Below, piece after piece: positions 16,364 through 24,606 of a stretch of 64,000 nucleotides of DNA. The first letter of the stretch is position 1, and each line of letters starts with the position of its first letter. Both the position numbers and the translations under genes were made by a program. The notes beneath the pieces are model-generated. The model ran no database searches, had not been told where the DNA came from, and was given only the letters and a program-made list of their open reading frames with translations. This DNA comes from Streptomyces bambusae. GTDB taxonomy: Bacteria; Actinomycetota; Actinomycetes; Streptomycetales; Streptomycetaceae. The DNA lies in NCBI RefSeq assembly GCF_020532645.1, contig NZ_JAJAUZ010000005.1:124001-188000 (forward strand). The letters are read 5' to 3'.

Positions 16364-17786
16364 TCACGGCCGGTGGGCCACGTTCAGCTCGGCCACCGAG
16401 GTCCACGGGTTCCCGCCGGCCTCGCCGGTGGCCCGGAGCCGGACGTAGCGGGCCGCCCGGGGCGTGAAGGCCACCTCCTGCTGCGCACCGGTGTCGGGGA
16501 AGGTGCCGGTGGCGGCGGGCGCCGACCAGGTGGTGCCGTCGGCCGAGGTGTACACCTCGTAGCCGGCGATCCGCCCGTTGCGCTGGTTCTGCCGGGGCAG
16601 GTACAGCAGCCGCGAGACCTGGTACGAGGCCCCCGGGTCGAGCGTGATCTCGTGCGGCATGGGCGCGGCGGGCGGGGACCACTGCGTGTGCCAGATGGTG
16701 GCGGGGTCGCCGTCGAGGACGTTGGCCGCGCGGCCGTCCTCGTAGGCGGTCTCCTCGCTGCCGACGGATGCGACGGACATCTGCGCCTGCGGGACGGTGG
16801 CCTCGCCGCTGCCGGTGTCGCCGAGGTCGTCGACGGTCAGGTCGTCGAGGATCAGGTCGGCCTCGTCGTGCGAGCCCTCGGGGGTGGCCTTGCGGATCCC
16901 GATCCAGGCGTCCGCGCCCGCGGTGAAGGTGCGGGTGAAGGTGGTGGGGGTGCGGGCCTGGCCGAGGGCGGTGGCGGTCTCGGCGCTGCCGGCGCCGGTG
17001 ACGAACCGGTAGTCGTCGCCGTACCCCGCGGCGTAGCGGAACTGCACCCGGTAGCTGTGGCCGGGGGTGAAGCGCAGCGTCTGCGGCAGGGTCCGGTAGA
17101 CGAGCCCCTGCCGTTCCTCGTGCGACTTCAGCGAGTGCTCGCCGCCGATCACGTCGTCGACCAGCTTGCCGCGCCAGCCGGCCTGCGTGTAGGGGGCGTT
17201 GCGCCCGGCGACGTGGGTGCGCGGGTCGGTGGCGGAGCCACCGGCGCCGCCGAACGCGAACGGGCCCCAGCCGGCGTCGGGTCCCTCGAAGTCCTCGGCG
17301 TACCAGTGGCCGCCGGACGGGGTGCGCACCGAGGGGGTGACGCGCACGTCGTCGAAGCGGACGGTGCCGGGGCCGGCGGCCGCGGACAGTTCGAGGACGG
17401 CGGAGGAGGCGCCGGCGGGCACGTCGAAGAGGACCTTCATCCGCTGCATGTTCGTGCCGTTCTTCTCGCTGCCGCCGAGGCTGTCGGTGAGCGGGGAGGA
17501 ATCGGCGTACCCGGTGGCGGGGGTGCCGCCGGCCGGGGTGACGGCGAGGGTGGCGCGGCGCCCGGCCGGGGTGGCGACCCAGACGGAGGCCGCGCGGGTG
17601 CCGGGGGCTGGCGGTGCGGGTGTAGTCGACGACCCGCGGGAAGGCGGGGTCCACGCGGACGGACAGCTCGGGCGAGGCGATGGTGACGGGACCGGCGGCG
17701 GGGGCACCGGCCGCGGGCGCGGCAGCCGGCAGCGGAGCCGTCAGACCGGCCGCCACCGTCGCCGCGACCCAGTGGGGGGTTCGCAT
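16364..17786 (-). pseudogene. Endo-alpha-N-acetylgalactosaminidase (GH101-like) remnant: internal deletion plus frameshift
   Basis: The first 57 codons from ATG 17786 encode a secretion signal (MRTPHWVAATVAAG) followed by the opening of the N-terminal domain of Streptomyces GH101 enzymes (ASPELSVRVDPAFPRVVDYT). At the G5/C5 run 17604-17608 the frame shifts, and the remaining sequence is the C-terminal part of such enzymes: a PGTRAASVWVATPAGR carbohydrate-binding module, a second jelly-roll module, and an F5/8 type C domain (NVLDGDPATIWHTQW to PWTSVAELNV). The central catalytic barrel of several hundred residues is absent. Removing one C from the run would give a continuous 474-residue protein lacking any active site. 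The most likely history is a deletion joining the two ends. A sequencing error could explain the frameshift but not the missing core. Confidence 0.7.
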
Positions 17787-18028
17787 CGGGTTCTCCCTCG
17801 GTACGTCGGGGCCGCGCGTGCGGCCCCGGTTGGCGAGCCAGCCTGGCGCGCGGCCGGGGCGCCGCCCATGGACAAAACCGAGACCGGTCATGGACTTCTC
17901 GCCCCGGGCGGGGGCGGGGTGTACCGCGGCTGCGGTACGCGGGGCCGCCCGGGTACGCCGGAAGGAGGGCGGGCGGGTCCGCCTGTGGTCCACCGCCCCG
18001 GTGTGGTGCCGCCGTCTAGGGTGCGGGC

Positions 18029-20758
18029 ATGAGGATCAGACTGCCCGGGCGCCGCGGGCGCCTGTTCGCGGGTGCGGCCGCCCTGCTGGTGGCGGTGGGC
18101 GCCGGTACCTGGAGCGCGACCGTGTCCGAGGGGCCGCCGGAGGTGCGGCGCACCGACCGGGTGCTGCGGATGCCGGGCGCCGCGATCGACACCTCGTACT
18201 TCACCGCGGGCGGGCCGGGGCGGCGGCCGGCGGTGCTGCTCGGGCACGGCTTCGGCGGCAGCAAGGAGGACGTCCGGCCGCAGGCGGAGCGGCTGGCGGG
18301 TGCCGGGTACGCGGTGCTGACGTGGTCGGCGCGCGGGTTCGGCGCGTCCGGCGGCCGGATCGGCCTGAACGACCCGGCCCACGAGGGGAAGGACGTCTCC
18401 CGGCTCGTGGACTGGCTGGCGGCCCGCCCCGAGGTGCGGCTGGACGCGGCGGGCGACCCGCGGGTGGGCGTCACGGGAGCCTCGTACGGGGGCGCGGCGG
18501 CGCTGCTGGCGGCCGGGTACGACCGGCGGGTGGACGCGATCGCCCCGCTGATCACGTACTGGGACCTGGGCGAGGCGCTGTTCCCGCAGGACGTCTTCAA
18601 GAAGCTGTGGGCGGGAGTGTTCTTCGGGGCGGGGGCGGTTCCCGGCACCGCGGCTTCCGGGCCGGCGGCCGGAGCCTCTCCGGCCGGGTCCGAAGCCGGG
18701 TCCGCAGCAGGGTCCGCAGCCCGGTCCCGTGCGGCCGCAGGCTGCGGCCGTTTCCAGCCCGAGCTGTGCGCCATGTACGAGCGGGTGGCCGTCGCCGGCC
18801 GGCCCGACACGGCCGCGCGCACCCTGCTGGAGCGGCGCAGCCCGGCCGCGGTGGCGGGCCGGATCAAGGTGCCGGCGCTGATCGTGCAGGGGCAGGCGGA
18901 CTCGCTGTTCCCGCTGGACCAGGCCGATGCGATGGCCCGGACGATCGCCGGCAACGGCGCCCCGGTGTCGGTCGACTGGGCGGCCGGCGGGCACGACGGC
19001 GGGCTGCGCGAGCAGGGCCGCATCGAGGACCGGGTGCGGACCTGGTTCGACCGCCACCTGAAGGACGACCGGAAGGCGGACACCGGCCCCGCGTTCCGGA
19101 TCGCGCGGACCGGCGGCCTCGACACCACCGACGGGGAGGTGCTGCTGCGCGGGGCGGCCGCCGGCCGCTACCCGGGGCTCGGCGGCAGCCGCCGGGAGCA
19201 GTACGCGCTCACCGGGCCGGAGCAGCGGTTCGCCAACCCGGCGGGCGGCGCCCCGCCCGCGCTGTCCTCGCTGCCCGGCTTCGGCGGGCCGCTCGCGGCC
19301 TTCGGCACCGGCCTGTCGGTCGACTTCCCCGGCCAGCACGCCCGCTTCGACTCGGCCCCCGTCGCCCGCGACCTGCGGATCACCGGCTCCCCCACGGTGC
19401 GGGTCCGGGTGCGCTCCACCGCCGAGGACGGCTCGGCGGTGCTCTTCGGCAAGGTGTACGACGTCGGCCCGGACGGACGGCAGCAGGTGCTGCCCGGGCA
19501 GCTCGCCGCCCCCGTGCGGGTGACCGGCGTACGGGAAGGGCGCACGCTCACCCTGACCCTGCCCGCCGTGGACCACGCGGTGGCGGCCGGACACCGGCTG
19601 CGGCTGGTGCTGGCCGCCACCGACCTCGGCTACGCCACCCCGGCGCAGCCCGCCACGTACACGGCGGCCCTCGAAGGCCCGCTGGCCGTTCCGCTGGCGC
19701 CGGAGGTGGCCACCGGCGAGGGCGGACTGCCGTGGTGGGTGTGGGGGCTGCCGCCGGTCGCGCTCGCCGTCGCCGGGGCGCTGCTCGCGGACGGCCGGCG
19801 GCGCAGCCGGGGTCCGGTGCCGGTGCCGGATCCGGAGCTCGCCGGGGTGCCGCTGCGGATCACGGGGCTGACGAAGCGGTACGCGAAGGGCTCGGACCGG
19901 TACGCGGTCCGCGACCTGTCGTTCGAGGTGCGGCAGGGCCAGGTGCTGGGCCTGCTGGGGCCGAACGGGGCGGGCAAGACGACGACCCTGCGGATGCTGA
20001 TGGGGCTGATCCGGCCGGACGCCGGGGAGGTCCGGGTGTTCGGGCACGCGGTGCGGCCGGGGGCGCCGGTACTGTCGCGGGTCGGGGCGTTCGTGGAGGG
20101 CGCCGGCTTCCTGCCGCACCTGTCGGGGCAGGCCAACCTGGAGCTGTACTGGCGCTCCACGGGCCGGCCGGCGCAGGACGCGCACCTGACGGAGGCGCTG
20201 GAGATCGCCGGGCTCGGCGATGCGCTGGAGCGGGCCGTGCGCACGTACTCGCAGGGCATGCGGCAGCGGCTCGCGCTGGCCCAGGCCATGCTGGGGCTGC
20301 CCGACCTGCTGATCCTCGACGAGCCGACCAACGGCCTGGACCCGCCGCAGATCCGCGAGATGCGCGAGGTGATGATCCGGTACGCCGCCGCCGGTCGGAC
20401 GGTCATCGTCTCCAGCCACCTGCTGTCGGAGGTGGAGCAGTCCTGTACGCATCTCGTGGTGATGGACCGGGGCCGGCTGGTGCAGGCGGGTCCGGTGGCG
20501 GAGATCACCGGCGGCGGGGACACCCTCCTGGTGACCCTGGACGGCCCGGCGGACGACCCGGCCGCCGGGAAGGTGGCCGCGCTGGAGGGCGTGGCCTCGG
20601 TGGTCCGTACGGACGAGGGGCTGCTGGTCCGCCTGGACGGGGCCACCCCGGCCGGCCTGATCGCCGAACTCGTGCGGCTGGACCTGCCGGTGACCGGCGC
20701 CGGTCCGCACCGGCGGCTGGAGGACGCGTTCCTGACCCTGATCGGAGGCCCGGCATGA
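18029..20758 (+). CDS. Fusion protein: membrane-tethered alpha/beta hydrolase (CocE/X-Pro peptidase type) plus ABC transporter ATPase
   Basis: 909 residues in two halves. Residues 1-30 form a signal anchor (positively charged start, hydrophobic 11-28). Residues 45-540 are a CocE/NonD-type hydrolase with VLLGHGFGGSKED, nucleophile Ser152 in GASYGG, an acidic residue in VQGQADSLFPL and His in AAGGHDGG, then the beta-rich domain typical of this class. A low-complexity insert (Ala/Gly/Ser-rich, about 211-239) interrupts the hydrolase. A second membrane segment lies at 566-586 (WWVWGLPPVALAVAGALL). Residues 600-830 are an ABC ATPase: Walker A GPNGAGKTTT near 645, signature YSQGMRQRL near 740, Walker B LLILDEPTNGLD near 760. 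This topology puts the hydrolase outside and the ATPase inside. The start lies 7 bp after TAGGGT, suggesting a leaderless mRNA. The stop overlaps the permease ATG. Confidence 0.85.
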   Translation: MRIRLPGRRGRLFAGAAALLVAVGAGTWSATVSEGPPEVRRTDRVLRMPGAAIDTSYFTAGGPGRRPAVLLGHGFGGSKEDVRPQAERLAGAGYAVLTWSARGFGASGGRIGLNDPAHEGKDVSRLVDWLAARPEVRLDAAGDPRVGVTGASYGGAAALLAAGYDRRVDAIAPLITYWDLGEALFPQDVFKKLWAGVFFGAGAVPGTAASGPAAGASPAGSEAGSAAGSAARSRAAAGCGRFQPELCAMYERVAVAGRPDTAARTLLERRSPAAVAGRIKVPALIVQGQADSLFPLDQADAMARTIAGNGAPVSVDWAAGGHDGGLREQGRIEDRVRTWFDRHLKDDRKADTGPAFRIARTGGLDTTDGEVLLRGAAAGRYPGLGGSRREQYALTGPEQRFANPAGGAPPALSSLPGFGGPLAAFGTGLSVDFPGQHARFDSAPVARDLRITGSPTVRVRVRSTAEDGSAVLFGKVYDVGPDGRQQVLPGQLAAPVRVTGVREGRTLTLTLPAVDHAVAAGHRLRLVLAATDLGYATPAQPATYTAALEGPLAVPLAPEVATGEGGLPWWVWGLPPVALAVAGALLADGRRRSRGPVPVPDPELAGVPLRITGLTKRYAKGSDRYAVRDLSFEVRQGQVLGLLGPNGAGKTTTLRMLMGLIRPDAGEVRVFGHAVRPGAPVLSRVGAFVEGAGFLPHLSGQANLELYWRSTGRPAQDAHLTEALEIAGLGDALERAVRTYSQGMRQRLALAQAMLGLPDLLILDEPTNGLDPPQIREMREVMIRYAAAGRTVIVSSHLLSEVEQSCTHLVVMDRGRLVQAGPVAEITGGGDTLLVTLDGPADDPAAGKVAALEGVASVVRTDEGLLVRLDGATPAGLIAELVRLDLPVTGAGPHRRLEDAFLTLIGGPA

Positions 20759-21642
20759 GCGTGCGCAGTGAGGCGCGGACCCAGGACGCGGCGGCGGAGG
20801 GCGCGCCGGGCTACCGGGCCCGGCACACCCTGCCGCTGCGGGTGGAGGCGCTGCGGCAGTGGCGGCGGCGCCGCACCCTGGTGATGGGCGGGGTCCTGGC
20901 GGCGCTGCCGTTCGTGCTGGTCATCGCCTTCGCGGTGGGCGGCGGGCCCTCGGACGACCGGGGCGGCGGGGGCCGGATCACGCCGATCGACGTGGCGACG
21001 GCGTCGGGTGCGAACTTCGCCGTGACCTGCCTGTTCGTGTCGGCGGGCTTCCTGCTGGTGGTGCCGGTGGCACTGTTCTGCGGGGACACGGTGGCCTCGG
21101 AGGCGAGCTGGTCCTCGCTGCGGTACCTGCTGGCGGCTCCGGTGCCGCGGTGGCGGCTGCTGTGGAGCAAGCTGGTGGTGGCGCTGGCCTTCAGCCTGGC
21201 GGCGATCGTGCTGCTGCCGCTGACGGCCCTGGCGGTCGGCACGGCCGCGTACGGCTGGGGCCCGCTCCAGCTGCCGACGGGCGGCGAGCTGGGCGCCTCC
21301 CCGCTGCCCCGGCTGGCGCTCGCCACCGGCTACGTCTTCGTGTCCCAACTGGTCACCGCGGGGCTGGCGTTCTGGCTTTCCACCCGTACGGACGCCCCGC
21401 TGGGCGCGGTCGGCGGTGCGGTGGGTCTGACCATCGCGGGCAACGTGCTGGACGCGGTGACCGCCCTGGGCGACTGGCGCGAGTTCCTGCCGGCCCACTG
21501 GCAGTTCGCCTGGCTCGACGCCCTGCAGCCGCAGCTGGAGTGGGGCGGCATGGTCCGTGGCGCGGCCGTCTCCGCGTCCTGCGCCCTGGTCCTGTTCGCC
21601 CTGTCCTTCCGGGGCTTCGCCCGCAAGGACATCACCTCCTGA
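20755..21642 (+). CDS. ABC transporter permease partner of the hydrolase-ATPase fusion
   Basis: A 295-residue membrane protein with about six hydrophobic segments (for example VMGGVLAALPFVLVIAFAVG, FLLVVPVALFCG, VVALAFSLAAIVLLPLTALA, and a last one ending in FALSFRGFARKDI). It is of the ABC-2 type. The segment SLRYLLAAPVPRWRLLWSK is the cytosolic coupling region common in these permeases. It starts inside the stop codon of the fusion gene (ATGA), so both are made together and presumably form one exporter. The substrate is unknown. Confidence 0.85.
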   Translation: MSVRSEARTQDAAAEGAPGYRARHTLPLRVEALRQWRRRRTLVMGGVLAALPFVLVIAFAVGGGPSDDRGGGGRITPIDVATASGANFAVTCLFVSAGFLLVVPVALFCGDTVASEASWSSLRYLLAAPVPRWRLLWSKLVVALAFSLAAIVLLPLTALAVGTAAYGWGPLQLPTGGELGASPLPRLALATGYVFVSQLVTAGLAFWLSTRTDAPLGAVGGAVGLTIAGNVLDAVTALGDWREFLPAHWQFAWLDALQPQLEWGGMVRGAAVSASCALVLFALSFRGFARKDITS

Positions 21643-21678
21643 CCACCCTCGGGCACGGGCGGCCGCGGGACCGGCCCC

Positions 21679-21711
21679 AGGGGGTGTTGCGAAGGTCCCG
21701 CAACACCCCCT
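21679..21711. terminator. Strong bidirectional terminator between the ABC permease and beta-galactosidase
   Basis: A perfect 13-bp stem: AGGGGGTGTTGCG (21679-21691) and CGCAACACCCCCT (21699-21711), with a 7-base loop. It lies 37 bp after the permease stop and touches the TAG stop of the convergent beta-galactosidase gene at 21710. Confidence 0.85.
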
Positions 21712-23464
21712 AAGCGAGGTGGACCGACGGCGTCTCCGGCCGCGCCTCCAGTTCCAGGAGCCAGATCTCGTTGGCGCCCGGCCGGAGGAGCGGGCCGGGG
21801 ACGTAGAGGGACTGCTGGGGGCCCCGGGACCAGTAGCGGCCCAGGTTGAAGCCGTTGATCCAGGCGAAGCCGCGGGTCCAGCCGGGGAGGGCGAGGGCGG
21901 CATCGCCGGGCGTGGTGACGTACGCGGTGCCGCGGTAGAGGCCGGGGGCGGCGGCGGGGGCGGCGGCGGACGGGAGGGTGCGGACGCGGACGGCGTCGTC
22001 GAAGGCGTCGAGCCGCAGGCCGCGGGCGCGCACGCCGTGCAGGTACTGGCGCTCGTGGCGGATGCCGCCGGTGATGCCCTTGGGTTCGCCGAGCCGGGGG
22101 CCGTAGTTGACGCGGCCGAGGGACTCCACCCACAGGTCGACCAGTGCGGGTCCCGGCACCGGCTCGGGCAGCCGGTCGTCCTCCTCGGTGAGGACGCCGG
22201 CCCGGACGCCGTCGACGAGGACGACGGCCCGGTCCCGCAGGCCGGGCACGCTCAGCGGGTACGGCTGCCGGGGTCCGGGCACGGTGGCCCGGTAGCGCAC
22301 CAGGCCGCGGTCCACGCCGAGTTCCTCGAAGGTGGGCGGGGCGCCGAAGGTCCGCTCGGTTCCCCCGAGGGCGGCGAGCACGTCGTCGAGGGAGGTCCAG
22401 GCCGAGAGCTCGGCACTGACGGGTGCCCCCAACTGGGGTGGTTCCGGCGGGAGTTCCGGCAGCGGCACATCGGAGAATTCGGCGAGGACCGCCCGGAAGG
22501 CCGCGAACTTCGCCGTGGGGCGGCCCCGTTCGTCCACCGGTGCGTCGTAGTCGTACGAGGTGACGTCGGCCCGGAGCGGACCGTCGTGGAGGTCGCCGTC
22601 CCGGTTGGCGCCCGCCCAGCCGCCGAAGCTGGTGCCGCCGTGCGCCATGTACAGGTTGACGGACGCGCCCAGGGAGAGGATCTCGCGGAGGGTGGCGGCG
22701 GCCTCGGCGGGGTCGCGGCGGGCGGGGGCGCCGCCCCAGTGGTCGAACCAGCCGCACCAGAACTCCCCGCACATCAGAGGGCCCTTGGGCTGGTGCCGGC
22801 GCAGGGTCTCGAAGGCCTCGGCGGGCCGGGAGCCGAAGTTGACGGTGGCGAGGACCCCGGGCAGCGATCCGCCGGTGAGCATGTGGTCCTCGGGGCCGTC
22901 GGAGGTGAACAGCGGCACGGTCACCCCGCCCGCCCGCAGGGTGTCGGCGAGGTGGCGCAGGTGGCGGGTGTCGGAGCCGTAGGAGCCGTACTCGTTCTCG
23001 ACCTGCACCAGCACCACCGGGCCGCCGCCCGGTGCGGTGCTCTGGTGCGGGACGATCATCGGGAGGAGTTCGGCGAACCAGGCGTCCACGCACGCCAGGT
23101 ACTCGGGGTCGCGGGTGCGGATGCGGTTGCCGAGGGCGCCGGTCACCCAGTGCGGCAGGCCGCCGTTCTCCCACTCGGCGCAGATGTACGGGCCGGGCCG
23201 GACGATCGCCCGCAGTCCCGCCTCGTGCACGGCGGCCAGGAAGCGGCTGACCGCGGCCACGTCCCGGTACCGGCCGGGGTGCGGCTCGTGCAGGTTCCAC
23301 GGGACGTACGTCTCGACGCAGTTGAGGCCCATCGCCTTCAGCATCGCGAGGCGGTGGCGCCACTGCTGCTCGTGCACCCGGAAGTAGTGCAGGGCCCCGG
23401 AGAGCAGCCGTACCGGCCGCCCGTCCTGCTCGAAGTGATCCTCACCCACGCGGAATTCGCTCAC
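21710..23464 (-). CDS. Beta-galactosidase, glycoside hydrolase family 35
   Basis: Retaining beta-galactosidase of 584 residues, the usual length of the compact bacterial GH35 enzymes. The family hallmarks are SGALHYFR near residue 22, GLNCVETYVPWNLHEP (47-61), RPGPYICAEWENGGLP (89-104), acid/base Glu158 in VENEYGSYG and nucleophile Glu234 in GEFWCGWFDHWG. C-terminal jelly-roll regions end in GFAWINGFNLGRYWSRGPQ. No signal peptide is present, so it acts in the cytoplasm on imported beta-galactosides. The start is GTG 23464. An AraC-type regulator is transcribed divergently 74 bp away and probably controls it. Confidence 0.93.
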   Translation of the reverse strand: MSEFRVGEDHFEQDGRPVRLLSGALHYFRVHEQQWRHRLAMLKAMGLNCVETYVPWNLHEPHPGRYRDVAAVSRFLAAVHEAGLRAIVRPGPYICAEWENGGLPHWVTGALGNRIRTRDPEYLACVDAWFAELLPMIVPHQSTAPGGGPVVLVQVENEYGSYGSDTRHLRHLADTLRAGGVTVPLFTSDGPEDHMLTGGSLPGVLATVNFGSRPAEAFETLRRHQPKGPLMCGEFWCGWFDHWGGAPARRDPAEAAATLREILSLGASVNLYMAHGGTSFGGWAGANRDGDLHDGPLRADVTSYDYDAPVDERGRPTAKFAAFRAVLAEFSDVPLPELPPEPPQLGAPVSAELSAWTSLDDVLAALGGTERTFGAPPTFEELGVDRGLVRYRATVPGPRQPYPLSVPGLRDRAVVLVDGVRAGVLTEEDDRLPEPVPGPALVDLWVESLGRVNYGPRLGEPKGITGGIRHERQYLHGVRARGLRLDAFDDAVRVRTLPSAAAPAAAPGLYRGTAYVTTPGDAALALPGWTRGFAWINGFNLGRYWSRGPQQSLYVPGPLLRPGANEIWLLELEARPETPSVHLA

Positions 23465-23538
23465 CGCCCCAGCATCGCCCTCTGGCGGCCCGCCGGTCCA
23501 TGGACAAAGATCGGCGGTGCATGGACGGAGGTCGGGCG

Positions 23539-24423
23539 GTGTATCACACGTGGATGCGGTACTTCACCCCCGGACCGGTGCACCACCGGCTCGGGCTGGT
23601 CTGCCTCGGGGTGGGGCTGCAGTACGGGACGCTGCCGCCGGTGGGGCCGCGCGTCCTCGACCACCACGTGGCGGTCGTGGTGTCGGCCGGCAGCGGCTGG
23701 TTCCAGTCGCCGGACGGCAGCCGGCTGAGGGTCCGCGCGCCCGCGCTGATCTGGCTGGTCCCGGGCCGCGAGCACGCGTACGGGGCGGATCCGGTGACCG
23801 GGTGGGACGAGTGCTTCGTCGACTTCACGGGCCCGGCCACCGCCACCTACGCGGAGCTGGGGTTCATCGAGCCGGACCGGCCGGTGGTGCCGCTCGGGGA
23901 GGCGGAGGGGGCGCGGGCGGTCGTCGGGCGGATCGCGCGGGCCGCGCACCGCGGCAACCCGCTGCTGGAGGTGGAGTCCTCGGCGGCCGTCCACGAACTC
24001 CTCGTGGTGCTGCGGCGGGCCCGGGCGGACGCCGCGCCCGAGGGCCATCCGGTGCTCCAGGCCCTCACCCGGGACGCGTTCCTGCCGCTGTCGGTCGCCG
24101 AGCACGCCGCACGGCACGGCATGAGCCCGGCGGAACTGCGGACGGCGGTCCGCCGCGGCTCCGGGTGCAGTCCGAAGGACTTCCTGCTCGGCATCCGGCT
24201 GGGCCGGGCCAAGGAGCTGCTGGCGGCCACGGACCTGCCGGTGGCGGCGGTGGCCCGGCGGGTCGGCTACCACGATCCGGGCTACTTCTCGCGCCTGTTC
24301 ACCCGCCGGGTCGGGGTGGCGCCGGTCCGGTTCCGCGAGCAGCAGGGCCGGACGGTGCCGGGCGGCTGGTCGCACCAGGTGCCCGACCCGGCCCGGCCGC
24401 CGACGCTGGGCCCGGCGGCATGA
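23539..24423 (+). CDS. AraC-family transcriptional regulator
   Basis: 294 residues: an N-terminal sugar-sensing cupin-like domain (HHVAVVVSAGSGWFQSPDG, and IWLVPGREHAYG which resembles the ligand-binding arm of AraC sensors) and a C-terminal pair of helix-turn-helix motifs ending in VAAVARRVGYHDPGYFSRLF and FTRRVGVAPVRFREQ. It probably senses a galactoside and activates or represses the divergent GH35 gene. The GTG at 23539 is preferred because GGAGG sits 8 bp upstream; an ATG lies 15 bp further in, and a longer frame from 23500 would extend into the promoter. The intergenic DNA holds repeated CATGGAC words at about 23499 and 23519 that may be half-sites. Confidence 0.88.
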   Translation: MYHTWMRYFTPGPVHHRLGLVCLGVGLQYGTLPPVGPRVLDHHVAVVVSAGSGWFQSPDGSRLRVRAPALIWLVPGREHAYGADPVTGWDECFVDFTGPATATYAELGFIEPDRPVVPLGEAEGARAVVGRIARAAHRGNPLLEVESSAAVHELLVVLRRARADAAPEGHPVLQALTRDAFLPLSVAEHAARHGMSPAELRTAVRRGSGCSPKDFLLGIRLGRAKELLAATDLPVAAVARRVGYHDPGYFSRLFTRRVGVAPVRFREQQGRTVPGGWSHQVPDPARPPTLGPAA

Positions 24424-24606
24424 CCGGTGCCGGTGCCGCGCGCCGCGGCGGCCGTGCCGCCGGCCGCCGGGCGATCCTGGACGGTGGGCGCTGACCTGCC
24501 GGTATCGATTTCCGGGTACGGTCACGGACAGGGGTGTGGACGGCCGGTCCACGAGCAGGCGACCGGGCGGCCACGGCGGAGCATCCACGGAGAAGGCAGA
24601 ACGGAC

